Below are positions 19,091-29,596 of a stretch of 64,000 nucleotides of DNA, one piece after another (the first letter of the stretch is position 1; the number at the start of each line of letters is the position of its first letter). The notes beneath the pieces were generated by a model. The model did no database searches. It was not told where the DNA came from and saw only the letters and a list, made by a program, of their open reading frames with translations. A program made the position numbers and the translations under genes. The DNA comes from Chaetoderma sp. LZ-2023a (taxonomy: Eukaryota; Mollusca; Caudofoveata; Chaetodermatida; Chaetodermatidae). Location: positions 55,801,380-55,865,379 of the forward strand of contig CM067370.1 of the NCBI GenBank assembly GCA_034401795.1, in the 5' to 3' direction.

Positions 19091-19654
19091 CAAGATTCAA
19101 GATTAAAAATTATTTATTTCATGCTTAATATATAGGATATATACATCACATTTGGGCAGTCCATCAAAGGCAGAGCCTATGAATCGATGGACCCCCTACA
19201 CATAAAACAAGACATTACAACATATAAGGTGACAGCTGATATAAACATCTGTAATAGAATAATAATGCCTGTATGGGCGTAAGCACAGGATGGAACAACA
19301 TATATATTTGTACCATTTTGTCCTAGAGTGTTCTACATATAAAAGCTCTTCATAATACTTTGTAATTGTCTTCCATCTAGGATGTTTATTATAGATACAG
19401 GGATTTTAATATGGTACATTGGGAGTGGGGGTGGGAGGGGATGGGAGGAGGGGGTGCTCAACAATAACATAGCAGTATTAGAGTGAGAAAGTTGTTGGTG
19501 GATATGACTGTAGACAAGTATTTTGTTTGAGGTACAATATCGACATCCGATATGTTCACTGAGAAAAAGGAATATCAGATGAATGTTCAAGCTGATTGAG
19601 ATCTGGTAGGGATCATCTATTTCGATTCATTTCATGCTTTTCATCGTGGCATAG

Positions 19655-19845
19655 CTCTCCTAAATTTACACCTACCACACTGATGGCAATATTCCATCTT
19701 CTATTATATCTAGAGCAGAGAAACTGGCGCACAATATACAGCAAATTTGGTTGACGATGGTGCTGTTTATGATTGCAGCATCTTCCACCAAACCTGCCTA
19801 GAGAATGAAGCACCAGATACTCTGCTTTATTTTGAAAATTGATAA
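19655..19845. repeat. Small dispersed repeat, copy 2
   Basis: Matches the block order of 15045-15260, including GATGGTGCTGT...GCAGCATCTTCCACCAAAC and GAAGCACCAGATACTCTGCT. Arms of the short hairpin are preserved. Confidence 0.6.
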
Positions 19846-20610
19846 CCCTGCCATCTGGGCTAGGGTTAGGGAAGAAGCGAAATCATGAGACTTCGTTTAT
19901 ACCGAATATGTCCATAAGGAAGGTGACATATGGCCCGGACAAAAATTTTTTTTTATTGACTTACAGATCATACATGCAGGTGAGCCGACAAACCGACACA
20001 GTTGCATCACATAATAACTTGATAATAATAAGAGTATTAATAACAACAGTAACAAGCCAGCTAATATTCGAGATGAGTTCCTTATGGTAAATATAGATTG
20101 ATAAAATGCTAGAAATAGTAAAAAGCATTGACACAGAATTGGTAACAACAGTAACAAGGCAGCTAGTATTTGAGCCGAGTTTCTTACGGTAAATATAGTT
20201 TGATAAAATGCTTGAAATAGTAAAGAACATTGACGCAGAATTGGAATAGGTAAGGTGGGACCGACTCATACTGGCAGAAATCACCCACTGCAGGTACAGA
20301 GTAAATATGAGATCTGGCTGCTAGGTTAGAAAAAGGATTAGGTTTGACACTTTCGACCCCTCTGGCCCGTTCCTTTATTTCCCTTATCTATGTAATGTCT
20401 GGATATGTTGGGACTCGCCAGCCTGAAAGCCACTCCTGCATTAGTTAAAGCAGGAGGTTCCAGTCTGCCCAGTCTCAAAAGATTCAGCATTGACCAGCTC
20501 ACATATCGTGGATTAAAATTTAATGCTAGTGGTATGTGGAGCCTCTCCACTACCCGATCCACCAGTTTTATCTGTTAGACATGGGACTAACACCATCACT
20601 CAGTTTGGTT

Positions 20611-20878
20611 AGGTTAAACACATTCAACCCATTAATCCTTTCACGCTGCGTTCCATGACTATCAGCTACTAGACAATTATTAGTAATCTGTTTGATATGC
20701 TGAGCTATCTTGACCAAAAACCATCAGTTCCAGTGGTAGAAACAAGGTTAAACACATTCAACCCATTAATCCTTTCACGCTGCGTTCCATGACTATCAGC
20801 TACTAGACAACTATTAGTAATCTGTTTGATATGCTGAGCTATCTTGACCAAAAACCATCAGTTCCAGTGGTAGAAACA
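20611..20878. repeat. 134-bp direct tandem duplication
   Basis: The segment starting AGGTTAAACACATTCAACCC at 20611 is repeated at 20745 nearly perfectly (one T/C difference seen), so the duplication is recent. Confidence 0.9.
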
Positions 20879-21210
20879 ATTTGTAGTCAATACAGCACTA
20901 ACATTGGCAGACAAATATTATCTTGCTAGGTCTTGAGGTTTATTTGGCTTTGCAGGGTTCAAAGGGTTAATCCGGCACTTTGGTATTTGCATTAATGGTG
21001 GCTAGTGTGTTGTGCATGGTCAGGTGTGTCGGATAGCATGGAGGGTCTATATTGTCAGGGATATCGAGTGTCAAATGATAACAGATGGTTGTCTAGCCTG
21101 TCAATCTCGTGTATTGGCAAAGCCAAGCTCTACTCCTGCAGTTTATGGCTGGGTTAGTTTGTAACGTGCAGGTTGAATTCACCTGAGTTGAGTGGTGGTG
21201 ATGGGTGGTG

Positions 21211-21228
21211 GTAGTGGTAGTGGTAGTG

Positions 21229-21265
<37 letters not shown>
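21211..21265. repeat. (AGT)n microsatellite
   Basis: A GGT/AGT run passing into a pure AGT repeat. It lies about 100 bp beyond the 3' side of a LINE fragment and could be the remnant of that element's tail. Confidence 0.85.
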
Positions 21266-21359
21266 CCGTAATAGGTGTTTTTAGAGTTATGGTTGATTAT
21301 CAGCGAGTCCAAACATTAACTAGTCCAGATGTACTACACATCAGTATCCGCCGATTATG

Positions 21360-21870
21360 GACTCCCCGGCAATTTTCTATTTAGTATCTGTTCTCGTATC
21401 TTTGTGCTGGTGCTGTTCCATAATTTTGTGGCTGTTATTGTAATGCGTTGTGCTCCTGTTTCTGTTCTTGTGAATTGTGTATGTAGATTATGTTTATTTC
21501 TAGTATTGTGTGTGTGAATGTCAGTGTTGAATGTAAAGTTGGAGGCTATTGTGTGTGGCAATGCATTGTGGTGAAAGTCTCTTACAATATTATACATCTG
21601 TAATTTTCCTATATCTTTGAGTTTAAGTATTTTTGCCATTTTGAATATATTCTGGCACACTGCTGGTTTAGTAAAGAGCTTTATGCATTTTTTCTGATGG
21701 TTTTGGAGTTTTGTTAGTTTGCTCTTGTGTGCCGCAGTCCAGATAGCATTGCAATAGGTGAGATGAGGGAGGACAAGTGTGCAGTACAGAGTCTTAACAG
21801 TGTCTTGTGTCATGTATGGCTTTAGCCTTTGGATAACAGCTACACCCCTGGCCAGTGGTTCTCGATAGGA
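21360..21870 (-). pseudogene. LINE reverse transcriptase C-terminal fragment
   Basis: A minus-strand frame reads YCTLVLPHLTYCNAIWT, then KLTKLQNHQKKCIKLFT, THNTRNKHNL and LWNSTSTKIRE. This is the typical thumb and C-terminal region of CR1/Jockey/RTE-like RTs (LxYPHLxYC, LxxLQxxxK and NTR motifs). It is open for about 170 codons but lacks the catalytic domain, so it is a 5'-truncated insertion. The upstream part of the open frame (21871-21984) belongs to the AAGATGGC repeat. Confidence 0.8.
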
Positions 21871-21889
21871 TATTTCACATTGCTTTAGC

Positions 21890-22450
21890 ACATGGGAGTT
21901 TTTGGCGGGAAAAAGATCCAAGATGGCCGCAAAACCATTTATCCGACAGATTCGGAAGTGCAAATTTGAAATCAGCATATCCAAAAAAATAGAAATTCAA
22001 TTTCACCTTCAAAATCCATCATATAAAAAAATTCAATATAGTCACCAAACACGCTACATTTTGATTGGTCCATGGTGGCCATGTTTTTTCACGTATCAAC
22101 TTCCCTTCAATACACTTTAATGGCCATTATTCGCTAATCACATCTCCCAAATTTCGGAGCGGTTCTGGAGAAGTCGCTTTCGCAAAAACTAGATCATCCA
22201 AGATGGCTGCCAAACCATTTGGACAATCAAGTTTCCTTGAACAAATTTCGTTCAGCTCTTGCCCTAGATCATAGTTCATGAGCTTTGAATCGATCCCCAA
22301 AGTAGTTTCAGAGATATATAAAGACGTTTCGAAAAATAGAACAAACTTGGATCCCTATGCCCTAAGGATGCTTCCTGCCAAATATAATTGAAATTGGCAA
22401 AGTGGTTCTTGAGCAGTCGTTTAAAGAAAAAGTTGATGGACGGACGACGA
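21890..22450. repeat. AAGATGGC-family repeats
   Basis: Two blocks carrying GATCCAAGATGGCCGC and CATCCAAGATGGCTGCC, plus the associated ACACGCTACATTTTGATTGG phrase also present near 18120 and 18670. Noncoding. Confidence 0.6.
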
Positions 22451-22754
22451 TGGAAGAGAGGTGCGACAGATGGTCGCCACAGCATAAGCTCACTTGGCCT
22501 TCATGACAGGTGAGCTCAAAAGAAACAAAAGTCCACATCCCCAACAACAAGAAAAACAAGAAGAACATGACCAGGCTTGAGAAATTCATTCCGGATCCAA
22601 AATATTTTACCGTTTAATAAGTGAATTATTAGGTTACTATTGTTATATTATGATGGGATTAAATCTACTGTTAGTTTTTCATTAGAAAGATCAGTAGTTA
22701 ATATTATTTATAACAGCTATTGCTTATGATATACGTAGGTTTGACGAGCCTCAA

Positions 22755-22914
22755 ACGCACACACACACACCGCGCACACACACACACACACACACACTGC
22801 ACGCACACACACACACACACGCACACGCACACGCACACACACACACACACCGCACACACACACACCACGCGCAAGCGTTCACACACGCACGCATGCATGC
22901 ACGCACACACACAC
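22755..22914. repeat. (CA)n/(CG-CA) microsatellite
   Basis: About 160 bp of CA repeats interrupted by CG and TG steps. It creates long apparent frames on both strands that are artefacts. Confidence 0.95.
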
Positions 22915-23036
22915 AAATATCCAACCAAAAACATAGTCATGATTATCACATCATGACACTAAATAGGTTATGCAATGAATTTTAGTAATTAACTTTGACC
23001 ATTTTACTAATATATTCTAGGAAGATGCAAACAAAC

Positions 23037-23129
23037 CTTGTGGTTTATAAAATAACTCTGTTAATATTTCGCGGACTTTGGTGTATTTTGGCGTAATATC
23101 ACCGGTCTCTGATAATGGTGCATCATAAT
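23037..23129 (-). CDS. Beta-galactosidase-like exon (YDAPLSETGDITPKY)
   Basis: Encodes the DYDAPLSETGDITPKY motif that closes the GH35 catalytic domain and continues into TKVREILTELFYKPQ. Acceptor TTCCACAG, donor GTTTGT (non-ideal but GT). It is 93 nt with phase 1 borders. Confidence 0.9.
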
Positions 23130-23519
23130 CTGTGGAAAAATCAAGTCACAATCACTAGAAGTTAAAAGACTCACATTTAACACACAAGTTTTCATACAGA
23201 TTATTTGGAATGAATTTGGAATTAAAATGTTGATTTTTGCAAACCTTTCACTGATAACACTGGCTTTTGCAGTCACTATTATATCTGTGAACAGCTTTCC
23301 AGAAAGTTTTGTTCTTACAGGTGGTTATTTTCTTTAACCCTTTCACACACAAATCCCAGAAAAAGCAAATTTTTTACGATATAAAACTTATTCTGTTGAA
23401 AAAGGCAGCAACGGATCCAAGTAAAATTAATTTTAAACAAGAACGACAATCAGAGATTGGGCACACACACCCCCCACCCCCCCATTCGGCCAACCGCAAT
23501 CTCTCACACAAGATTGATC

Positions 23520-24775
23520 ACCGTGACCTTGGCATTTGACACCAAAATTGACATGGTTCTTTCGAAACACCAAGTACAAACTCCCACCCAAGATTAGTAA
23601 TGATCCTTCAATCGAACTAGAGCAGTGACTTTGAGAGATTAGCACAAAAATCAATAAGGTTCTTCGGACCACCAAGGACAAGCGCCCACTCTAGACTGGT
23701 AACGATCTCTTCAATAGGACTCGAGTTATCATCTGGAAGAGCAATATTATGTAATTAATTAGGTCACCATGACCTTGACAGCTTAGCACAAAAATTGATA
23801 GGGTTCTTCGGACCACCAAGGACAAGCTCCCACATCAGATTCGTAATGATCCCTCAATAGAACTTGAGTAATCATCTAGAAACGCAATATTACACAATTA
23901 ATTAGGTCACCATGACCTTTACCGTTACTGGTTTGGTGCAAAAATCAATAGGGTTCTTCAGACCACCAAGGACAAGCTCCCACGCCAGATTGATAATGAT
24001 CCCTTCAATAGAACTCAAGTTATCATCCAGAAACGCAATATTATGTAATTAATTAGGACACCATAAACCTGACCTTTGACATCAAAATTGATAGGGTTCT
24101 TTGGACCACCAAGGACAACCTCCCACACCAGATTGGTTATGATCCCTTCAATAGAATTTGAGTTATCATTCGGAAACACAATATTACGTAATTAATTAGG
24201 TCACCGTGACCTTGAACTTTGACACCAAAATCGATAGGGTTCTTCAGACCCCCAAGGACAAGCTCCCACACATGATTAGTAATGATCCCTTCAATAGAAC
24301 TCGAGTTATCATCCGGAAACGCAATATTACGTAATTAATTAGGTCACCGTGACCTTGAAGTTTGACCGTTTGACACCAAAATCGATAGGGTTCTTCAGAC
24401 CACCAAGGACAAGCTCCCACGCATGATTAGTAATGATCCCTTCAATAGAACTCGAGTTATTATCCGAAAACGCAATATGACGTAATTAATTAGGTCACCG
24501 TGACCTTGAACTTTGACCGTTTGACACCAAAATCGATAGGGTTCTTCAGACCACCAAGGACAAGCTCCCACACATGATTAGTAATGATCCCTTCAATAGA
24601 ACTCGAGTTATCATCTGGAAACACAATATTACATAATTAATTAGGTTACCGTGACCATGACCTTTGAACGTTTGACACCAAAATCGATAGGGTTCTTCAG
24701 ACCACCAAGGACAAGCTACCACGCCAGATTGGTAATGATCCCTTTAATAGAACTCGAGCTATCATCAGGAAATGA
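23520..24775. repeat. Tandem satellite, about 142-152 bp unit
   Basis: About eight to nine copies. Each has AATTAATTAGGTCACCGTGA, a TTTGACACCAAAATCGATAG phrase, TTCTTCAGACCACCAAGGAC and AATGATCCCTTCAATAGAAC. Spacing of the GACAAGCTCCCAC block (23821, about 23970, 24115, 24257, 24409, 24557, 24710) gives the period. Units to the right are more alike than those to the left. The array ends abruptly where a LINE fragment starts. Confidence 0.9.
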
Positions 24776-25361
24776 AATCCGAAAGGACTGGAAATCTATG
24801 TTCCCTATGATGCAGCGTGCAGCAATGTCAGCAGTACTGCAAAGCAGTGAGACCAGGATTTTACTTTTCCTCCATGGTTCGCCGCCACGAAATGGGTCGT
24901 CATTTTCTAGTTTCATGCTTTGTCGATAGGTATATGTGGGTGAACTCTGTTTTGGATTTCATTCATAAAGAGATTCTCAATTTTTAGTTTGCTTGCAGCG
25001 ATTGGGAGAAGTTCGTCATGGGGTTTCTTTTCCTCGTCTATGAAGTCCACATCGTCGGCATACTCCATCTCTAGCGGCATGCCCAGTATTGACACTGCGG
25101 GGTTTGGACTTGTGGAACTTTCCTGCACAGATTTCAATGCGGCAGCAAGGTAGTAGGTGAAAAACACCGGAGATAGACAATCTCCCTGTGGGGAGCTGAT
25201 TGATATCTCAAACTCTACAGACTTCACTGACTTGACTCATACTCTCAGCTTGGTGTCTGCAAGCAGTAGTCTCACCAGACATAGCTCATCTTCATTGCAA
25301 CTGGCCTGGCATAGTACATCTAGGATCTTTGAGTGTTTAATTGTGTCAAAGGCTCGTGACA
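24776..25361 (-). pseudogene. Internal fragment of the APE-type LINE
   Basis: Close match to the RT region of the LINE at 2290-4588, including the YADDVDF box near 25055 and DELLPIAASKLKIENLFMNE. It begins at GGACTGGAAATCTATG (homologous to about 2831) and ends at GGCTCGTGACA (homologous to about 3413), after which similarity stops. Both ends of the parent element are missing. DIRS B is inserted 26 bp beyond it. Confidence 0.88.
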
Positions 25362-25426
25362 AAACTTGTCTGTACCTTGCATGAAATTAAACGAAATCAA
25401 GGATTTCTTTTTTCACGAGAGAGTTG

Positions 25427-25602
25427 ATACTTACCTCCCTAATACTTTTGATATTGCTAAATATTGGCTTTCACTCAATAAACACTCAGATTAAAACAGT
25501 TAGGTGCCCCTACTGGGCAGGGAGTCAGAGCGTAGTCTGGCGGATGCCAGCCCTACCACCGCGCATGCGCAGACTAGCACTTCCTCTGACTAATTTATTG
25601 GC
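25427..25602. repeat. DIRS B left inverted terminal repeat
   Basis: Reverse complement of 39241-39417 with few differences. Confidence 0.92.
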
Positions 25603-25671
25603 TGATACACATGCAACTATAAAGAGCCTGAAGACCGAGCCTCTGTGGGGTGGAGAGGCCGGGTCCGTATC

Positions 25672-25771
25672 TAGGGAGGTAAGTATCAACTCTCTCGTGA
25701 AAAAAGAAATCCTTGATTTCGTTTATTTCACATCAAGAGTATACTTACCTCCCTAATACTTTTGATATTGC
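25672..25771. repeat. DIRS B internal complementary region
   Basis: 100 bp copying both B ends in complement, including the B-specific CCTTGAT (left end ATCAAGG) and CACATCAAG (right end CTTGATGTG). Confidence 0.94.
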
Positions 25772-26300
25772 CAGAATTCGACAGTGAATTCGGCGGGAGG
25801 GAGGCGAGGTCAAAAGACCAGCTCATCCCTATACGCTTTTCTGCGTTTAAGGCACTTAAACTTCTGAAACTGTATGAAAAACAGTCAGGATTTGACAAAC
25901 CATCGGATAACACCCCCGATGTATGAGAGATGACCGAATGTCATATGCGCTCCGCCCCTCCTTCCTGGGAGGAAGAGTCGAATGACCTCAATGTCCTATA
26001 CGCTCTCTACGTACAAGTGCCATGTACTACAGGACAGAGACGAAAAAACTCCATTTTCGTATACTCTCAACAATGAACCACATAAATACACAAAACCATC
26101 ATCATATAAATAACGGGTAACGTGACAAGACAATCAACAATGGACAACACATACACAAGACTGACCTTGTTGAAATGGCTGCTGACATCCTCTTCCCATT
26201 GGTGAAGATCGATGCAGTCCCAAATTAGTGGTTGTTTCCATAAATTAATTGTGAAATATATAAGCAATGAGGAAACCCCATCAAAAATATATATGCCTAG

Positions 26301-29198
26301 TTATTTTTTCAAAATCGACAAGGCGAGAGGATTAGAGGTGTCACGGAGATAATGGTCTGTAAAACTTGACTCACAGTGCCACTGAGCCACCGACATAATA
26401 TCATCCACAGGGACCCCATTAAATAGGGCAGTGGATGTCACTACGCCGCGGACACTGTGAGCCTTGGCCACGTCAACCTGCTTCCCGGTGGCGGATTTAT
26501 GGCAAAACTGAATGCATTCTACAATCCACCTGGAAATGGTGTCCTTAGAAGCCCTGCCATGGGGTTCAATATATGACAACCATAACGCTGACTGATCGGT
26601 GCGCCACTCCGCCGTACGTTGTTTGTACCGGCGAAGCGCCCGGACAGGACACCATGCTTTAGAATTAGGATCATATCTAGTTAAAGCAGGCAAAATAATA
26701 GGTTGACCTGGATATTTCAACGACTGATTTTTAGCCAAGAAATTAATCCTAGGTAGCAGCTTAAGGCCTTCCCCTGAAACCACAAAACGGTCTTCCTCGG
26801 CTGATAAGGCATGAATCTCACTCCTACGCCTAGCCGAGGCCGCAGCAATTAAAAACACAGTCTCCAGTGTTAATAGTTTCATAGAAATGGAACTAAGTGG
26901 TTCAAACGGCTTATCACCTAGTACTTGAAGCACTAGCGATAAACTCCAAGACGGAATCACTGGTGGATTCCTTGGTCTTAGATTGCCCATGCCTTTAATT
27001 AATACATTTAATGTATTCACTTCATCACTTCCCCTCTTAGCCAAGCAAGGAATAACAGACATTAAAGCTGACTTATAACCAGCAATAGAGTTAGGCTTGA
27101 GGCTATAGGCATCATAAAGGTGACAGAGGAAATCAGCTACTATCTGAATAGATGCATCCATTGGATCAATACATCTTTTTGAGCACCATTCTGCAAATCT
27201 GTTGATTTTATAATTATATGCTCTGGAGGTAGACCCCCTCCTGGCTTTGGCCATAAACATGGCTGCTTGCTCAGAAAAGCCCTCCTTAATTCTAGATTCC
27301 TTGACAACATCCACGCAGTCAATCTGAACATTGACGGATTGTTGTGAAGGGCCTTGCCCTGGAAGATAATATCGTCCATCAGAGGCAGAGGAACCGGATT
27401 GCAGACCAGAAGGTCCAGCAGATCCGTATACCATGATCGGCTTGGCCAATCCGGGGCGATCAGAAGCACTTGGCATTCCTCTTGTCTGATTTTCTGAAGA
27501 ATTTTTGGAATCAGGATTGCTGGAGGGAATGCGTATGCATACATTCTCCCCCAGCTGATAGCTAACGCATCTGTTGCGAAAGCGCTTGGATCCGGAATCG
27601 GAGAGACGTACGTCGTCATCTTCGCATTCTTCTTCGTTGCGAACAAATCGATGTTGGGTTTCCCCCAATGGTCGAACAGACGATCCGCCACACATTGATT
27701 TAGTTGCCATTCCGTGGGTAAAACACTCATCCTTCGGCTCAATGAGTCTGCTAGCAGGTTTAACCTTCCCGGAATATGAACTGCTTTCAAGGTAATCTGG
27801 TGATCCAGACACCAACAAAGCAGTTTCCATGTCATCATACAGAGACTGGGCGACTTCGTTCCGCCCTGGCGGTTTATGTAAGTCACAACTGTTGAGTTGT
27901 CTGAACGAATAAGAACAATCTTGCCCTGAACTTTCTGTAAGAAATGTTCCAGGCCCAGGACTACTGCTCTTAGCTCCAGTAGATTTATATGTTCCTTTGA
28001 CTGTTCCAGATTCCAAAGCCCTGATATCGTGGATTCTTCCAGGCAAGCTCCCCAGCCCTCCATCGATGCATCTGTATACACAGTCACCTGAGGGTGGGGA
28101 GGGGTTAGCATAACCCCCACCAAGAGATTCTCTGTGTCCAACCACCATTGCAGGTGATGAATCAGAGGCGCCAACACTGACACATTCGAGTCCAGCGAAC
28201 CTGTACTCTGGGTCCATTGTGTCATGAGAAATAACTGGATCGGCCGCCTGCGTAAGGCGGCCTGAGGAATGACTGGTTCCAATGAAACCATCAACCCCAG
28301 CATTCTCAAGTAAACCCGTGCCAGGACATGACGACTGTCGCACACTGACTGAATTAATGAGATGAGTTTCTGAACTCTCTCCTGAGTAGGATAAACATAT
28401 CCTGTCTCTAGATCGAAGAACATCCCCAGGTAAACAAACTTCTGGGATGGAGTCAGCTCTGATTTTGGGAAATTGATCATCCAGCCTAAGTCTGTGAGAG
28501 TTTTCAAAACAATCTCCAGACTGGCCGACAAACTTTCCCGGGTGTGCGCTTTCAACAGCCAGTCGTCTATGTACGTGTGGACTGCTATGCTTCTCCTGCG
28601 GAGGTATGCGGTGATCGCAAGAACCACACGGGTGAAAACCCGAGGAGCCGTGGAAATTCCGAAGGGTAGCACCCTGAATTCCCACTGTCTGCCCTGGAAT
28701 GCAAATCTCAGGAAGCGACGGAAACTCCTGTGTATGGGGATGTGGAAATAAGCGTCCTTCAAATCTATCGACGCTGTCCACATTCCCCTCTCTAACCCCG
28801 CCAACACCGAGCGCACAGTCTCCATCTTGAAACTGGGCATCTCTATGAACTTGTTCAATGGCTTGAGGTTGAGAATTGGTCTCCACCCTCCGGTGTTCTT
28901 TGTTACTAAGAACAGGGTTGAATAGAAGCCCGGACACCTCTGTGCCGGCTGAATAGCTCCTTTTTGTATGAGGGAATTTATTTCCTCCTCGATACACAAC
29001 CTTTGATCTGGATCTCTCGGATTTGGAGTCCAGATCGGCACTAGAGACAGTCGCGATGGCGGGCCTGTCATCCAATCGGGATGATACCCGACTGAAAGCC
29101 ATCGCAAGACTAAACGGTCCTGAGTTAACCGTTCCCACTCTTGCATGTGGTCGGCTAATCGGCCTCCCATCGGTCCACCTAGGGATAGAGGTGGACAT
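26301..29198 (-). CDS. DIRS B tyrosine recombinase
   Basis: Carries ARRRSEIHAL, HSVRG and WHCESSFTDHYL, the Arg-His-Arg-(Trp)-Tyr set. It shares the gag frame and overlaps RT/RNase H by about 2.06 kb. The real domain lies in the last 320 codons (26301-27260). Confidence 0.9.
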   Translation of the reverse strand: MSTSIPRWTDGRPISRPHARVGTVNSGPFSLAMAFSRVSSRLDDRPAIATVSSADLDSKSERSRSKVVYRGGNKFPHTKRSYSAGTEVSGLLFNPVLSNKEHRRVETNSQPQAIEQVHRDAQFQDGDCALGVGGVREGNVDSVDRFEGRLFPHPHTQEFPSLPEICIPGQTVGIQGATLRNFHGSSGFHPCGSCDHRIPPQEKHSSPHVHRRLAVESAHPGKFVGQSGDCFENSHRLRLDDQFPKIRADSIPEVCLPGDVLRSRDRICLSYSGESSETHLINSVSVRQSSCPGTGLLENAGVDGFIGTSHSSGRLTQAADPVISHDTMDPEYRFAGLECVSVGASDSSPAMVVGHRESLGGGYANPSPPSGDCVYRCIDGGLGSLPGRIHDIRALESGTVKGTYKSTGAKSSSPGPGTFLTESSGQDCSYSFRQLNSCDLHKPPGRNEVAQSLYDDMETALLVSGSPDYLESSSYSGKVKPASRLIEPKDECFTHGMATKSMCGGSSVRPLGETQHRFVRNEEECEDDDVRLSDSGSKRFRNRCVSYQLGENVCIRIPSSNPDSKNSSENQTRGMPSASDRPGLAKPIMVYGSAGPSGLQSGSSASDGRYYLPGQGPSQQSVNVQIDCVDVVKESRIKEGFSEQAAMFMAKARRGSTSRAYNYKINRFAEWCSKRCIDPMDASIQIVADFLCHLYDAYSLKPNSIAGYKSALMSVIPCLAKRGSDEVNTLNVLIKGMGNLRPRNPPVIPSWSLSLVLQVLGDKPFEPLSSISMKLLTLETVFLIAAASARRRSEIHALSAEEDRFVVSGEGLKLLPRINFLAKNQSLKYPGQPIILPALTRYDPNSKAWCPVRALRRYKQRTAEWRTDQSALWLSYIEPHGRASKDTISRWIVECIQFCHKSATGKQVDVAKAHSVRGVVTSTALFNGVPVDDIMSVAQWHCESSFTDHYLRDTSNPLALSILKK

Positions 29199-29596
29199 AA
29201 GGAGTGCAAGAGCGGCACTGTCTCCTTTGCCAGAAACACCGGCGCGGTTCTCACCGCGGTAACCGTCCCATCAGGAACGATTACCCCGCCCAGATCCTCG
29301 CGCGCCACGACCAGCCCCGCGCGCACCTCGGTGCGCGGGCGGCTGCCTGGCTGACTGCGCCTGAGGAGCCTGCGCCCCCCTCGCTGCTGGCTGAATCGCA
29401 CGTGGCCGAGGCCGGCGCTGCGATGGTGGTTGGCCTCTGACCTGGCCACTACCACCTCGAGCCTGCAGGGGACGATACGCAGGGGGTGCGGCGCGAACGT
29501 TGGCACGACGAAGCACCTCAAACTGTTCGCGCAGCGCCCTCTGGTTATTGACCAGAGTAACCGTCTCCTGGAGGTGTCTACATCCCTCACCTCCAA
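27140..29596 (-). CDS. DIRS B reverse transcriptase / RNase H
   Basis: Open throughout (818 codons counting the segment overlapping gag). It keeps SIDLKDAYFHI, PFGISTAPR, YIDDWL, TDASMEGWG, RSDNS and LADSLSR, so the enzyme reads as intact. Nearly identical to A over the RT core, with substitutions concentrated before the RT fingers. The first 90 or so codons overlap gag in another frame and are probably not part of the mature protein. Confidence 0.92.
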   Translation of the reverse strand: MEVRDVDTSRRRLLWSITRGRCANSLRCFVVPTFAPHPLRIVPCRLEVVVARSEANHHRSAGLGHVRFSQQRGGRRLLRRSQPGSRPRTEVRAGLVVAREDLGGVIVPDGTVTAVRTAPVFLAKETVPLLHSLCPPLSLGGPMGGRLADHMQEWERLTQDRLVLRWLSVGYHPDWMTGPPSRLSLVPIWTPNPRDPDQRLCIEEEINSLIQKGAIQPAQRCPGFYSTLFLVTKNTGGWRPILNLKPLNKFIEMPSFKMETVRSVLAGLERGMWTASIDLKDAYFHIPIHRSFRRFLRFAFQGRQWEFRVLPFGISTAPRVFTRVVLAITAYLRRRSIAVHTYIDDWLLKAHTRESLSASLEIVLKTLTDLGWMINFPKSELTPSQKFVYLGMFFDLETGYVYPTQERVQKLISLIQSVCDSRHVLARVYLRMLGLMVSLEPVIPQAALRRRPIQLFLMTQWTQSTGSLDSNVSVLAPLIHHLQWWLDTENLLVGVMLTPPHPQVTVYTDASMEGWGACLEESTISGLWNLEQSKEHINLLELRAVVLGLEHFLQKVQGKIVLIRSDNSTVVTYINRQGGTKSPSLCMMTWKLLCWCLDHQITLKAVHIPGRLNLLADSLSRRMSVLPTEWQLNQCVADRLFDHWGKPNIDLFATKKNAKMTTYVSPIPDPSAFATDALAISWGRMYAYAFPPAILIPKILQKIRQEECQVLLIAPDWPSRSWYTDLLDLLVCNPVPLPLMDDIIFQGKALHNNPSMFRLTAWMLSRNLELRRAFLSKQPCLWPKPGGGLPPEHIIIKSTDLQNGAQKDVLIQWMHLFR

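Noticed and set aside
22704..22956. 78-81 codon frames on both strands
   Set aside because: Artefacts of the CA microsatellite (Cys-Val or Thr-His repeats).
23520..24775. CRISPR array
   Set aside because: Units of about 145 bp without unique spacers in an intron-bearing eukaryotic sequence; an ordinary satellite.
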